Shown piece by piece: positions 1-7,577 of a stretch of DNA of 64,000 nucleotides. This stretch comes from Thioalkalivibrio sulfidiphilus HL-EbGr7. Lineage in GTDB: Bacteria > Pseudomonadota > Gammaproteobacteria > Ectothiorhodospirales > Ectothiorhodospiraceae. Where the stretch lies: assembly GCF_000021985.1 (NCBI RefSeq), contig NC_011901.1, positions 1,426,001 through 1,490,000 of the forward strand, given 5' to 3'. Numbering within the stretch: the first letter of the stretch is position 1; every line of letters starts with the position of its first letter. Under the pieces are notes generated by a model that worked only from the letters and a program-made list of their open reading frames with translations, was not told the origin of the DNA and searched no databases. The position numbers and the translations under genes are program-made.

Positions 1-1
1 G

Positions 2-415
2 TATCTGTTCGTCTATGGCACCTTGATGGGGGAGACGCCGGATGCCGGTGTGAACCGGGTGCTGCGCCAGTACTGCGAGGATGCGGGGGAGGGCTGGGTG
101 CCGGGGCGGCTGTATCGCCTGGGCTGGTATCCGGGGCTGGTGCTGGAGGCCGGTTCCAGGGCCAGGCGGGTGCCGGGGCGCTTGCTCAAGCTCAAGGCGC
201 CGGCACGTTGCTGGCCGGTGCTGGATGCCTACGAGGGCTATCGGCCCGAGGCGCCGGCGCACGGCGAGTACCGGCGCTGTCGCGTCAGGGTAGAGCGGGT
301 GTCCGGTGGGCGGTCGCTGCTGGCCTGGGTCTATGTCTACCAGGGGCCGCTGTCACGGGGCGAGCCCATCGAGCGCTGGCCGCCGTCCGTGCACGCCCGC
401 GTCATGCCGTCGTGA
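2..415 (+). CDS. Gamma-glutamylcyclotransferase-like (GGCT/AIG2 fold) protein, 5' end outside window
   Basis: The reading frame is open from the first base and encodes YLFVYGTLM, the YGTL signature that begins GGCT/AIG2-fold proteins, so the true start lies just upstream of the window. An internal TTG/ATG near base 23 would remove the signature and is not the start. LDAYEGY (bases 223-243) contains the Glu expected as the general acid/base of the family. Family members release 5-oxoproline from gamma-glutamyl compounds, but many bacterial homologues are uncharacterised, so the substrate is unknown. A repeat cluster and the convergent ispG gene follow. Confidence 0.75.
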   Translation, partial: YLFVYGTLMGETPDAGVNRVLRQYCEDAGEGWVPGRLYRLGWYPGLVLEAGSRARRVPGRLLKLKAPARCWPVLDAYEGYRPEAPAHGEYRRCRVRVERVSGGRSLLAWVYVYQGPLSRGEPIERWPPSVHARVMPS

Positions 416-430
416 ATGAGAATCTCGCGT

Positions 431-457
431 TTGCCGCAGAGGCGCGGAGATGCGGAG
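431..457. repeat. Single arm of the 9-bp-unit repeat superfamily
   Basis: The stretch reads as near-tandem CGCAGAGG/CGCGGAGA/TGCGGAG words, matching the left arms of the larger inverted repeats at 30372 and 37002. No matching inverted arm is seen nearby, so it looks like a solo or decayed copy. Confidence 0.5.
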
Positions 458-465
458 TTAATCTG

Positions 466-577
466 GGAAAAATTGACAGGATTTACATGATTAACACGAT
501 TTAAGGCTTTGCCCCCCGACGATCAGTGTTCGGGTTTTTCAATCCCGTAAATCATGTTAATCCTGTCAAAATTTCTG
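466..577. repeat. Intergenic inverted repeat, TTAATCCTGTC family, copy 1
   Basis: The left arm (about 468-500, GACAGGATTTACATGATT core) and right arm (about 543-573, ATGTTAATCCTGTCAAA core) are imperfect inverted copies around a loop of about 40 bases. They are much more AT-rich than the genes. A second copy of the same family lies at 55672-55750. The position between two convergent genes suits a transcript-end structure or a non-autonomous repeat. Confidence 0.7.
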
Positions 578-591
578 TTTTCTCAATGACG

Positions 592-620
592 CGATGGACG
601 CGCTGCGCTTCGCCCATCCT
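592..620. repeat. Short dispersed repeat GCGCTGCGCTTCGCCCATCC, copy 1
   Basis: GATGGACGCGCTGCGCTTCG continuing into CCCATCCT is nearly identical to bases 21762-21789. The word can fold on itself (GATGG/CCATC ends around a GCGCTGCGC core). It lies just downstream of ispG, which is on the minus strand. Confidence 0.55.
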
Positions 621-646
621 GCAGGCTACGCCTCACCCTTCACGCC

Positions 647-1876
647 TTACGCCCGTCCATACGTGCGCTTCACATAGGCATCCACCAGGGCCTGGAATTC
701 CTCGGCGATGTGATCGCCTTTCAGGGTCACGGTCTTTTCCCCGTCCTCGTAGACCGGTGCCACCGGCACCTCGCCGGTGCCGGGCAGGCTGATGCCGATG
801 TTGGCGTGCTTGCTCTCGCCTGGGCCGTTCACCACGCAGCCCATCACCGCCACGGTCATCTCCTCCACGCCGGGATAGGTCTTGCGCCAGTTGGGCATCT
901 GGTGGCGGATGTAGGTCTGGATGTCCTGGGCCAGTTGCTGGAAGTACTCGCTGGTGGTGCGTCCGCAGCCGGGGCAGGCCACCACCGAGGGCAGGAAGCT
1001 GCGCAGGCCCAGGCTCTGCAGGATCTCCTGGGCCACGATCACCTCCTGGGTGCGGTCGCCGCCGGGCTCGGGGGTGAGCGAGATGCGGATGGTGTCGCCG
1101 ATGCCCTGCTGCAGCAGGATGGACAGGGCCGCGGTGGAGGCGACGATGCCCTTCACGCCCATGCCCGCCTCGGTGAGGCCCAGGTGCAGAGGATAGTCGC
1201 AGCGGCTGGCCAGCTCGGTGTAGACCCGGATCAGGGGCTGCACGCCGCTGACCTTGGCGGACAGCACGATGCGGTCGTGGGGCAGGCCGATGGCCTCCGC
1301 CTGGGCGGCGCTCTCCAGGGCGGAGGTGATCAGGGCCTCCCGGGTGACCTCCTCCAGTGCCAGGGGCTCGGGCCGGGCGGCGTTCTCGTCCAGGAGACGC
1401 GCCAGCAGGGCCTGGTCCAGGCTGCCCCAGTTCACGCCGATACGCACCGGCTTGTCGTAGCGGCAGGCGATCTCGATCATCTGCGCGAACTGGGTGTCGC
1501 GCTTGGCGCCACGCCCCACGTTGCCCGGGTTGATGCGCAGTTTCGCCAGGGCCTCGGCGCAGGCAGGGTGCCTGGTCAGCAGCTTGTGGCCGTTGAAGTG
1601 AAAATCCCCCACCAGGGGCACCGGGATGCCCATGGCGTCCAGGCGCTCGCGGATCTCCGGCACCGCCGCGGCCGCTTCTTCCGTGTTCACCGTGATGCGT
1701 ACGACCTCCGAACCGGCCCGGGCCAGCTCCGCCACCTGCACGGCGGTGCGTACCGCGTCGGCGGTATCGGTGTTGGTCATGGACTGCACCATCACGGGGG
1801 CGTCGCCACCCACGGTGACGTTGCCCACCCGGACGGGAACGGTGCGGTGACGCTTTACGGACGATGTCTGGCTCAT
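647..1876 (-). CDS. ispG: 4-hydroxy-3-methylbut-2-en-1-yl diphosphate synthase (IspG/GcpE)
   Basis: This 409-residue protein fits full-length proteobacterial IspG. It catalyses the reductive conversion of MEcPP to HMBPP in the MEP isoprenoid pathway, in the cytoplasm, with a [4Fe-4S] cluster. The N-terminal TIM-barrel half opens with [11 protein letters not shown]. The cluster cysteines are visible as CPGCGR (C301, C304) and [10 protein letters not shown] (C347), and the Glu of the latter motif is present. The start ATG at 1876 gives the usual short N-terminus. A TAGAAT-like -10 lies about 36 bases upstream (1912-1917, reverse strand) without a clear -35. The gene diverges from the flagellar operon and seems functionally unrelated to it. 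Confidence 0.97.
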   Translation of the reverse strand: MSQTSSVKRHRTVPVRVGNVTVGGDAPVMVQSMTNTDTADAVRTAVQVAELARAGSEVVRITVNTEEAAAAVPEIRERLDAMGIPVPLVGDFHFNGHKLLTRHPACAEALAKLRINPGNVGRGAKRDTQFAQMIEIACRYDKPVRIGVNWGSLDQALLARLLDENAARPEPLALEEVTREALITSALESAAQAEAIGLPHDRIVLSAKVSGVQPLIRVYTELASRCDYPLHLGLTEAGMGVKGIVASTAALSILLQQGIGDTIRISLTPEPGGDRTQEVIVAQEILQSLGLRSFLPSVVACPGCGRTTSEYFQQLAQDIQTYIRHQMPNWRKTYPGVEEMTVAVMGCVVNGPGESKHANIGISLPGTGEVPVAPVYEDGEKTVTLKGDHIAEEFQALVDAYVKRTYGRA

Positions 1877-2107
1877 GGCGGCGGGTGTCGCGGGGCTTGG
1901 GAAAGGCAGGCATTCTAACGTATTTGCCGCCGGACTCGGCCAGCGACCCTGAGTGGTCCGGGGGCGGAGCCCGTGATGCGGGGCGGACCGGACAGGCGTC
2001 GGGTTTCCGGCGGGCAGGGCGTCCCGGGGACGTCAAAAGCCTGTCAGGGCAATGGCGGATATTCTCCAATCCACTGAATATATTGGGAATATTTTTCATT
2101 AATCCAT

Positions 2108-2123
2108 TGGCACGCAGATTGCT
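2108..2123 (+). promoter_or_regulatory. Sigma-54 promoter of the fliL operon
   Basis: TGGCACGCAGATTGCT matches the sigma-54 (RpoN) -24/-12 consensus TGGCAC-N5-TTGCW exactly, with GG and GC 10 bp apart. It lies 34 bases upstream of the fliL ATG in a locally AT-rich stretch. Class II/III flagellar operons of polar flagellates use RpoN with a FleQ/FlrC-type activator, so the match also makes biological sense. Activator sites were not identified. Confidence 0.9.
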
Positions 2124-2157
2124 AATCACCATTGACTCAAAGGAGCGCCTCGAAGAC

Positions 2158-2661
2158 ATGGCCAAGAAAGACGAACTCAATCTGGATGTGGGGACCCCGC
2201 CTGCCAAGGGCGGCAAGATGAAACTGATCCTGATCGTGGTCCTGGCGGTGCTGCTGGGCGGCGGCATCGCGGGTGGCGTGCTGTTCTTCCTCATGGGGGG
2301 TGAGCCCAGGGAAGTGGTCGAGGCCGGTCCGGCCGTGCTGCCGCCGCCCATCTACAAATCCCTGGAACCGGCCCTGGTGGTCAATTTCCAGGGACCGGGC
2401 CGGATCCGCTACGTGCAGGTGGGCGTGGTCATGTCCGCCCGGGATCCCAAGGTCATGGACGCGGTGGACGCGCACATGCCGGTGATCCGCAACAACCTGA
2501 TCATGTTGCTGAGCGGCAAGACCTACGAGGAACTCAACACCCGCGAGGGCAAGGAACAGGCCCGCGAGGAGGTGCTCGACACCATCCGCCGCGTGCTCGA
2601 AGAGCGTACCGGCGAGGCGGGGATCGAGGCCGTCTACTTCACTTCATTCGTGATGCAGTAG
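2158..2661 (+). CDS. fliL: Flagellar basal body-associated protein FliL
   Basis: This 167-residue inner-membrane protein has a short basic N-terminus, one membrane helix at about residues 22-45, and a periplasmic FliL domain ending in TSFVMQ. FliL surrounds the stator at the basal body and supports torque. The chosen ATG at 2158 has AGGAG about 12 bases upstream; the frame is open further upstream, but those codons lie over the sigma-54 promoter and cannot be translated from it. It is the first gene of the fliLMNOPQR-flhBA run, with fliM following after 7 bases. Confidence 0.95.
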   Translation: MAKKDELNLDVGTPPAKGGKMKLILIVVLAVLLGGGIAGGVLFFLMGGEPREVVEAGPAVLPPPIYKSLEPALVVNFQGPGRIRYVQVGVVMSARDPKVMDAVDAHMPVIRNNLIMLLSGKTYEELNTREGKEQAREEVLDTIRRVLEERTGEAGIEAVYFTSFVMQ

Positions 2662-2668
2662 GAAGCCC

Positions 2669-3649
2669 ATGGCCCAGAGTGATCTGTTATCCCAGGAAGA
2701 GATCGATGCCCTGCTGCACGGCGTAGACAGCGGGGACGTGGAGACCGAGTCCGAACTCCAGGCCCACGACGGCGTGGCCCGGGGCTACGACTTCACCAGC
2801 CAGGACCGCATCGTGCGCGGTCGCATGCCCACCCTGGAGATGATCAACGAGCGCTTCGCGCGCCAGATGCGCATCAGCCTGTTCAACCTGCTGCGCCGCT
2901 CGGCGGAGATCTCCGTGGGCGGCATCAAGATGACCAAGTTCTCCGAGTACGTGCACACCCTGTTTGTGCCCACCAGTCTGAACATGGTCAAGATCAAGCC
3001 GCTGCGCGGCACCGCCCTGTTCGTGGTGGACCCGAAGCTGGTCTTCATACTGGTGGACAACTTCTTCGGCGGCGACGGTCGCTACCACGCCAAGATCGAG
3101 GGCCGCGAGTTCACCCCCACGGAACTGCGCGTGATCCGCATGACCCTGGACCAGGCCTTCACGGACCTGAAGAAGGCCTGGGCGCCGGTGATGGACCTCG
3201 ACTTCGAGTACATCAACTCCGAGGTCAATCCCCAGTTCGCCAACATCGTCAGCCCCACCGAGGTGGTGTGCGTGTCGTCCTTCCACATCGAGCTGGACGG
3301 CGGTGGCGGCGATCTGCACGTGACCATGCCCTATTCCATGATCGAGCCCATGCGCGAACTGCTGGACGCGGGCATCCAGAGCGACCGTTCCGACGTGGAC
3401 GAACGCTGGATCCGCGCCCTGCGCGACGAGGTCAAGGCGGCGGAGGTGGAGCTGTCCTCGATGCTCACCGAGACCACCCTGAGTCTTGAAGACGTCATGC
3501 GCCTGAAGCCCGGTGACATCATTCCCATCGACCTGCCCGAGCAGGTCCTGCTGCGCGCCGAGGGCATCCCGGTGCTGCGCGGCAAGTTCGGCGTCTCGGA
3601 CGGGTATAACGCAATCAAGGTGACCGAGCGCATCCGGCGCGCGGACTGA
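2669..3649 (+). CDS. fliM: Flagellar motor switch protein FliM
   Basis: At 326 residues this is a full-length FliM. The N-terminal LSQEEIDALL (residues 7-16) is the CheY-P docking peptide. A CheC-like middle domain (about 40-225) and a C-terminal SpoA domain (about 245-320) follow. FliM forms the C-ring and transmits CheY-P binding to the direction of rotation. The CheY, CheZ and CheA partners are encoded about 9 kb downstream. Confidence 0.97.
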   Translation: MAQSDLLSQEEIDALLHGVDSGDVETESELQAHDGVARGYDFTSQDRIVRGRMPTLEMINERFARQMRISLFNLLRRSAEISVGGIKMTKFSEYVHTLFVPTSLNMVKIKPLRGTALFVVDPKLVFILVDNFFGGDGRYHAKIEGREFTPTELRVIRMTLDQAFTDLKKAWAPVMDLDFEYINSEVNPQFANIVSPTEVVCVSSFHIELDGGGGDLHVTMPYSMIEPMRELLDAGIQSDRSDVDERWIRALRDEVKAAEVELSSMLTETTLSLEDVMRLKPGDIIPIDLPEQVLLRAEGIPVLRGKFGVSDGYNAIKVTERIRRAD

Positions 3650-3675
3650 CATTTTACAGGCGGGAGTCAGCAGTC

Positions 3676-4140
3676 ATGAGTGACGACAAGAAACCGGAAA
3701 CCGATCAGGACGCCATGGCCGACGACTGGGCCGCCGCACTGGCGGAACAGGCCGAGACCGAGGCCAAGCCCGAGGACAAGCCCGCCAAGGGCAAGGGCGC
3801 CAAGGCCGAGAGCGATGCGGTGCAGAAGGCCAGTTTTGATTCCTTGGCCTCGGAGAGCCGCGCTCCGGCCACCCAGGAGGACGTGAACCTGGACGTGGTG
3901 CTGGACATCCCGGTGACCATCTCCATGGAGATCGGTCGGACCCGGATGCCCATCCGCAACCTGCTGCAGCTCAACCAGGGTTCCGTGGTGGAGCTGGACC
4001 GCCTGGCCGGCGAACCCCTGGACGTGTACGTCAACGGCACGCTCATCGCCCACGGCGAGGTGGTGGTGGTGAACGAGAAGTTCGGCATCCGCCTCACCGA
4101 CGTGATCAGCCCCACCGAACGGGTCAAGAAGCTCAAGTAA
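3676..4140 (+). CDS. fliN: Flagellar motor switch protein FliN
   Basis: This 154-residue protein has a charged, Lys/Ala/Glu-rich extension of about 70 residues and then a SpoA domain (LDIPVTISMEIGRTRMPIRN onward). FliN forms the base of the C-ring together with FliM and helps dock the export ATPase complex. The long low-complexity N-terminus is common in gammaproteobacteria and absent from minimal FliN. The gene is 26 bases after fliM, and fliO follows after 6 bases. Confidence 0.96.
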   Translation: MSDDKKPETDQDAMADDWAAALAEQAETEAKPEDKPAKGKGAKAESDAVQKASFDSLASESRAPATQEDVNLDVVLDIPVTISMEIGRTRMPIRNLLQLNQGSVVELDRLAGEPLDVYVNGTLIAHGEVVVVNEKFGIRLTDVISPTERVKKLK

Positions 4141-4146
4141 GCCGCG

Positions 4147-4599
4147 ATGCTGCCACGTTCCCTCCTGTCTCGTTTCTTCATCCGCCTGCTGGCGGTCTCC
4201 GTGCTTGGTCTGCCCGCCACGGCGCTCGCCGAGGGCGCAGGCTCGCCCCTGGCCGGTGGCGGCGCCGCCTACCTGGCGCAGCTGGTGGTGGGCCTGATCG
4301 TGGTGCTGGTGGCCATCGTGGTGCTGGCCTTCTTCATGCGCCGCATCACCGGCGTGCAGTCCCGCCTGGGCAGTGAGTTCCGGGTGGTGAGCGGCATTTC
4401 CCTGGGGGCCCGGGAACGCATGCTGCTGGTGCAGGTGGGTGACAAGCAGTTGCTGGTGGGCGTGGCCCCGGGACGGGTGCAGACCCTGCACGTGCTGGAT
4501 GAACCCATCGCCACAGATCTGCCCAAGACCCCGGGCACCTCGGAATCCGCCTTCGCCAGCCGGCTGCGCGCCGCCCTGAACCGGGGACCGTCCTCGTGA
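4147..4599 (+). CDS. fliO: Flagellar biosynthetic protein FliO
   Basis: This 150-residue protein has an N-terminal hydrophobic signal-like segment ending near ALAEGAG, then a membrane helix at about residues 40-62 and a small cytoplasmic FliO domain ([20 protein letters not shown]). FliO is the least conserved member of the export gate and helps FliP assemble. Position between fliN and fliP and the 4-base overlap with fliP support the call more than sequence does. Confidence 0.9.
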   Translation: MLPRSLLSRFFIRLLAVSVLGLPATALAEGAGSPLAGGGAAYLAQLVVGLIVVLVAIVVLAFFMRRITGVQSRLGSEFRVVSGISLGARERMLLVQVGDKQLLVGVAPGRVQTLHVLDEPIATDLPKTPGTSESAFASRLRAALNRGPSS

Positions 4600-5339
4600 A
4601 CCTGCTCCTGTCTCTGCTGGGCGTCGCGGCCCTGTGGCTGCTCGCCGGGCCGGCGGCCGCCCAGGGCCTGGACGTGCTCAACGTGACCACCGCCCCCGAC
4701 GGGGCGCAGACCTACTCGGTCACGCTGCAGATCCTGATCCTGATGACGCTGCTGAGCCTGCTGCCCTCGGCGCTCATCATGATGACCTCCTTCACCCGCA
4801 TCATCATTGTGCTGGCCATCCTGCGCCAGGGCCTGGGCACCACCCAGACGCCCTCCAACCAGATCCTCATCGGCCTGGCCCTGTTCCTGACCCTGTTCGT
4901 GATGACCCCGGTGTTCGACCGCATCCACGTGGAGGCGATCCAGCCCTACATGGAGGAATCCCTGTCCATGGAGGAGGCGGTGCAGACCGCCAGCCAGCCG
5001 ATCCGTCAGTTCATGCTGGCCCAGACCCGGGAATCGGATCTGGCCATGTTCGCGCGCATCAGCGGCCGCGAGGGTTTCGAGTCCCCGGAGGACGTGCCCT
5101 TCACCCTGCTGATGGCCTCGTTCCTGACCAGTGAGCTCAAGACCGCCTTCCAGATCGGCTTCATGCTGCTGATCCCGTTCCTGATCATCGACCTGGTGGT
5201 GGCCAGCGTGCTCATGTCCATGGGTATGGTGATGCTCTCGCCGCTGATCATCTCGCTGCCCTTCAAGATCATGCTGTTCGTGCTGGTGGACGGCTGGGCG
5301 CTGATCATGGGCACGCTGGCCGCCAGTTTCTTCACCTAG
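4596..5339 (+). CDS. fliP: Flagellar type III export gate protein FliP
   Basis: The GTG start at 4596 overlaps the fliO stop (GTGA), indicating translational coupling. The 247-residue product has a cleavable signal peptide (to about residue 22, GPAAAQG), four further membrane helices and the FliP signature around [19 protein letters not shown] (positions 4770-4830). FliP, with FliQ and FliR, builds the export pore at the centre of the MS ring. Confidence 0.97.
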   Translation: MNLLLSLLGVAALWLLAGPAAAQGLDVLNVTTAPDGAQTYSVTLQILILMTLLSLLPSALIMMTSFTRIIIVLAILRQGLGTTQTPSNQILIGLALFLTLFVMTPVFDRIHVEAIQPYMEESLSMEEAVQTASQPIRQFMLAQTRESDLAMFARISGREGFESPEDVPFTLLMASFLTSELKTAFQIGFMLLIPFLIIDLVVASVLMSMGMVMLSPLIISLPFKIMLFVLVDGWALIMGTLAASFFT

Positions 5340-5351
5340 GAGTTTGCAGAC

Positions 5352-5621
5352 ATGACACCCGAAACGGTCGTTGACCTTGGACAGCAGGCGCTGATGGTGA
5401 TCGTGCTGCTGAGCGCGCCCATGCTGCTCGCCGCCCTGGCGATCGGTCTGGCCATCGGCATGATCCAGGCCGCCACCCAGATCCAGGAGATGACCCTGTC
5501 GTTCATCCCCAAGCTGCTGGGCATGTTCGCCGCCTTGCTGATCACCGGCCACTGGATGCTGGACCTGGTGGTCGACTACACACTGCGCCTGTATGACAGC
5601 ATCCCGGCGCTGATCGGCTAA
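5352..5621 (+). CDS. fliQ: Flagellar type III export gate protein FliQ
   Basis: An 89-residue protein with two membrane helices and the conserved IGMIQAATQIQEMTLSFIPK loop. Size and order between fliP and fliR are canonical. AGGAG at the end of fliP provides the ribosome binding site. Confidence 0.97.
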   Translation: MTPETVVDLGQQALMVIVLLSAPMLLAALAIGLAIGMIQAATQIQEMTLSFIPKLLGMFAALLITGHWMLDLVVDYTLRLYDSIPALIG

Positions 5622-5642
5622 CTAGAGACGCGCGTTCCAAGC

Positions 5643-6416
5643 ATGAATTTCACCACCGCTGAAATCACCGCCTGGATCGGGTCACTGCTGTGGCCCTTCC
5701 TGCGTATCAGCGCCATGCTGCTGGCCGCGCCCCTGTACGGCGCCGGGACCGTGACCGTGCGCGTGCGGCTGGCCATCGCCTTCATCCTCGCCCTGGTGGT
5801 GGCGCCGCTCATTCCGCTGCCGCCGGCGGTGGAGCCCCTGAGCCTGGCCGGGCTGGTGGTCAGCGTGCAGCAGATCCTCATCGGCCTGACCATCGGCTTC
5901 GTGCTGCAGATGGTGTTCGCCGCGCTCACCCAGGCGGGCGAGGCCATCGCCCTGTCCATGGGCCTGGGTTTCGCCTCCATGGTGGATCCCCAGTCCGGCG
6001 TGCAGGTGCCGGTGGTCTCCAGCTATTTCGTGATCATGTCCACGCTGCTGTTCCTGGCCCTCAACGGCCACGTGGCCCTGATCGAGCTGACCCTGCTGAG
6101 TTTCCAGGCCCTGCCGGTGGGCGTGGAAGGGGTCACCCGCGAAGGGCTCTGGGCCCTGGTGAGCTGGGGCAGCACCATGTTCCTGTATGCCCTGCTGGTG
6201 GCCCTGCCGGCAGTGGCCTCCATGCTGCTGGTCAACCTGTCCATGGGCGTGATCACCCGCGCCGCGCCGCAGCTCAACATCTTCGCCGTGGGCTTTCCCA
6301 TGATGATCATGCTGGGTTTCATCCTGCTGCTGCTCACCACCCCGGTGCTGCTGCCCAAGTTCACGGAACTGCTGGCCAGCGGTTTCGACCTGATGGGCAT
6401 CCTGACGAGGCAATAG
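5643..6416 (+). CDS. fliR: Flagellar type III export gate protein FliR
   Basis: A 257-residue polytopic membrane protein with about six hydrophobic segments and the FliR features LGFASMVDPQSG and FPMMIMLGFILLLLTTPVLL. It completes the FliPQR pore and contacts FlhB. It is 21 bases after fliQ, and flhB begins 3 bases after its stop. Confidence 0.96.
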   Translation: MNFTTAEITAWIGSLLWPFLRISAMLLAAPLYGAGTVTVRVRLAIAFILALVVAPLIPLPPAVEPLSLAGLVVSVQQILIGLTIGFVLQMVFAALTQAGEAIALSMGLGFASMVDPQSGVQVPVVSSYFVIMSTLLFLALNGHVALIELTLLSFQALPVGVEGVTREGLWALVSWGSTMFLYALLVALPAVASMLLVNLSMGVITRAAPQLNIFAVGFPMMIMLGFILLLLTTPVLLPKFTELLASGFDLMGILTRQ

Positions 6417-6419
6417 CGC

Positions 6420-7574
6420 ATGGCCGAGAACGACGACAGCTCGCAGGAGAAAAGCGAACAACCCACGCCCAAACGCCTGCGCGAGGCGCGGGAGAAGGGG
6501 CAGGTCGCCCGTTCCCGTGAGCTCAACACCACCCTGGTGCTGCTCGCCGGGGCCGGCGCCATGCTGGTGCTGGGCGGCGGCATGCTGTCGCGCATCCAGG
6601 AGATGGTGCGGGGCAGCTTCGTGCTGGAACGGGAGGCGATCTTCGATGCCAGCACCATGCAGGCCATGCTGATCCTGAGGATCAGCGAGAGCCTGCTCAT
6701 GCTGCTGCCCCTGTTCGGCATCCTGCTGGTGGCGGCCGTGGCAGGCCCCATCGCCATGGGCGGCGGCGGGTTCTCCGGCAAGGCGATGGCACCCAAGTGG
6801 AACAAGCTCAATCCCATCGCCGGGCTCAAGCGCATCTTCTCCTGGCAGGGGCTGATGGAGTTCGGCAAGACGCTGGCCAAGTTTGCACTCATCACCGCGA
6901 TCGCCGGCTCCCTGCTGTGGGGTCTGTCCGATTCGCTGCTGGGCCTCGGTTACCAGTCCCTGGAGCAGGGACTGGGCCGTGCCGCCTGGATCGTGGGCTG
7001 GACCTTCCTGCTGCTGGCCGCCTCCCTGATCCTGGTGGCGCTGGTGGACGTGCCCTTCCAGCTGTGGAATCACCAGAAACAGCTGCGCATGACCAAGCAG
7101 CAGGTCAAGGACGAGTACAAGGAGACCGAGGGCAAGCCCGAGGTCAAGAGCAGGATTCGCCAGACCCAGATGGAGATCGCCCGCCGGCGCATGATGGCGG
7201 CGGTGCCCAAGGCGGACGTGGTGGTCACCAACCCGACCCACTACGCCGTGGCCCTGCGCTACGACCAGAATGGCTCCGGGGCGCCGAAGGTGGTGGCCAA
7301 GGGCGCCGACCTGGTGGCCGCCGAGATCCGCGAACGCGCCCGCGAGGCCGGCGTGCCCCTGTTCCCGGCGCCGCCCCTGGCCCGCGCCATCTTCTACAGC
7401 ACCCGCCTGGATCAGGAGATCCCGGCGGGCCTCTACGTGGCCGTGGCCCAGGTGCTTGCCTACGTCTACCAGCTCAAGGCCGCGGGACGGGCCGGGGCCC
7501 GCGCCCCGGTGCCGCCCGCCGACCTGCCCGTACCCGATGAACTGTTGCGGCGCGCGCCGCCCGGGGAGTACTGA
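6420..7574 (+). CDS. flhB: Flagellar export switch protein FlhB
   Basis: The 384-residue protein has a charged N-terminus (SEQPTPKRLREAREKGQ), four membrane helices, and a C-terminal cytoplasmic domain with the autocleavage motif NPTH at residues 271-274. Cleavage there, together with FliK, switches export specificity from rod/hook to filament substrates. The tail ends in a Pro-rich stretch. A second, free-standing copy of the post-cleavage domain is encoded at 21837-22121. Confidence 0.97.
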   Translation: MAENDDSSQEKSEQPTPKRLREAREKGQVARSRELNTTLVLLAGAGAMLVLGGGMLSRIQEMVRGSFVLEREAIFDASTMQAMLILRISESLLMLLPLFGILLVAAVAGPIAMGGGGFSGKAMAPKWNKLNPIAGLKRIFSWQGLMEFGKTLAKFALITAIAGSLLWGLSDSLLGLGYQSLEQGLGRAAWIVGWTFLLLAASLILVALVDVPFQLWNHQKQLRMTKQQVKDEYKETEGKPEVKSRIRQTQMEIARRRMMAAVPKADVVVTNPTHYAVALRYDQNGSGAPKVVAKGADLVAAEIRERAREAGVPLFPAPPLARAIFYSTRLDQEIPAGLYVAVAQVLAYVYQLKAAGRAGARAPVPPADLPVPDELLRRAPPGEY

Positions 7575-7577
7575 TCC

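Noticed and set aside
633-2351. Long minus-strand frame covering ispG in another phase
   Set aside because: IspG itself is in the overlapping frame with all motifs; this frame also runs across the sigma-54 promoter.
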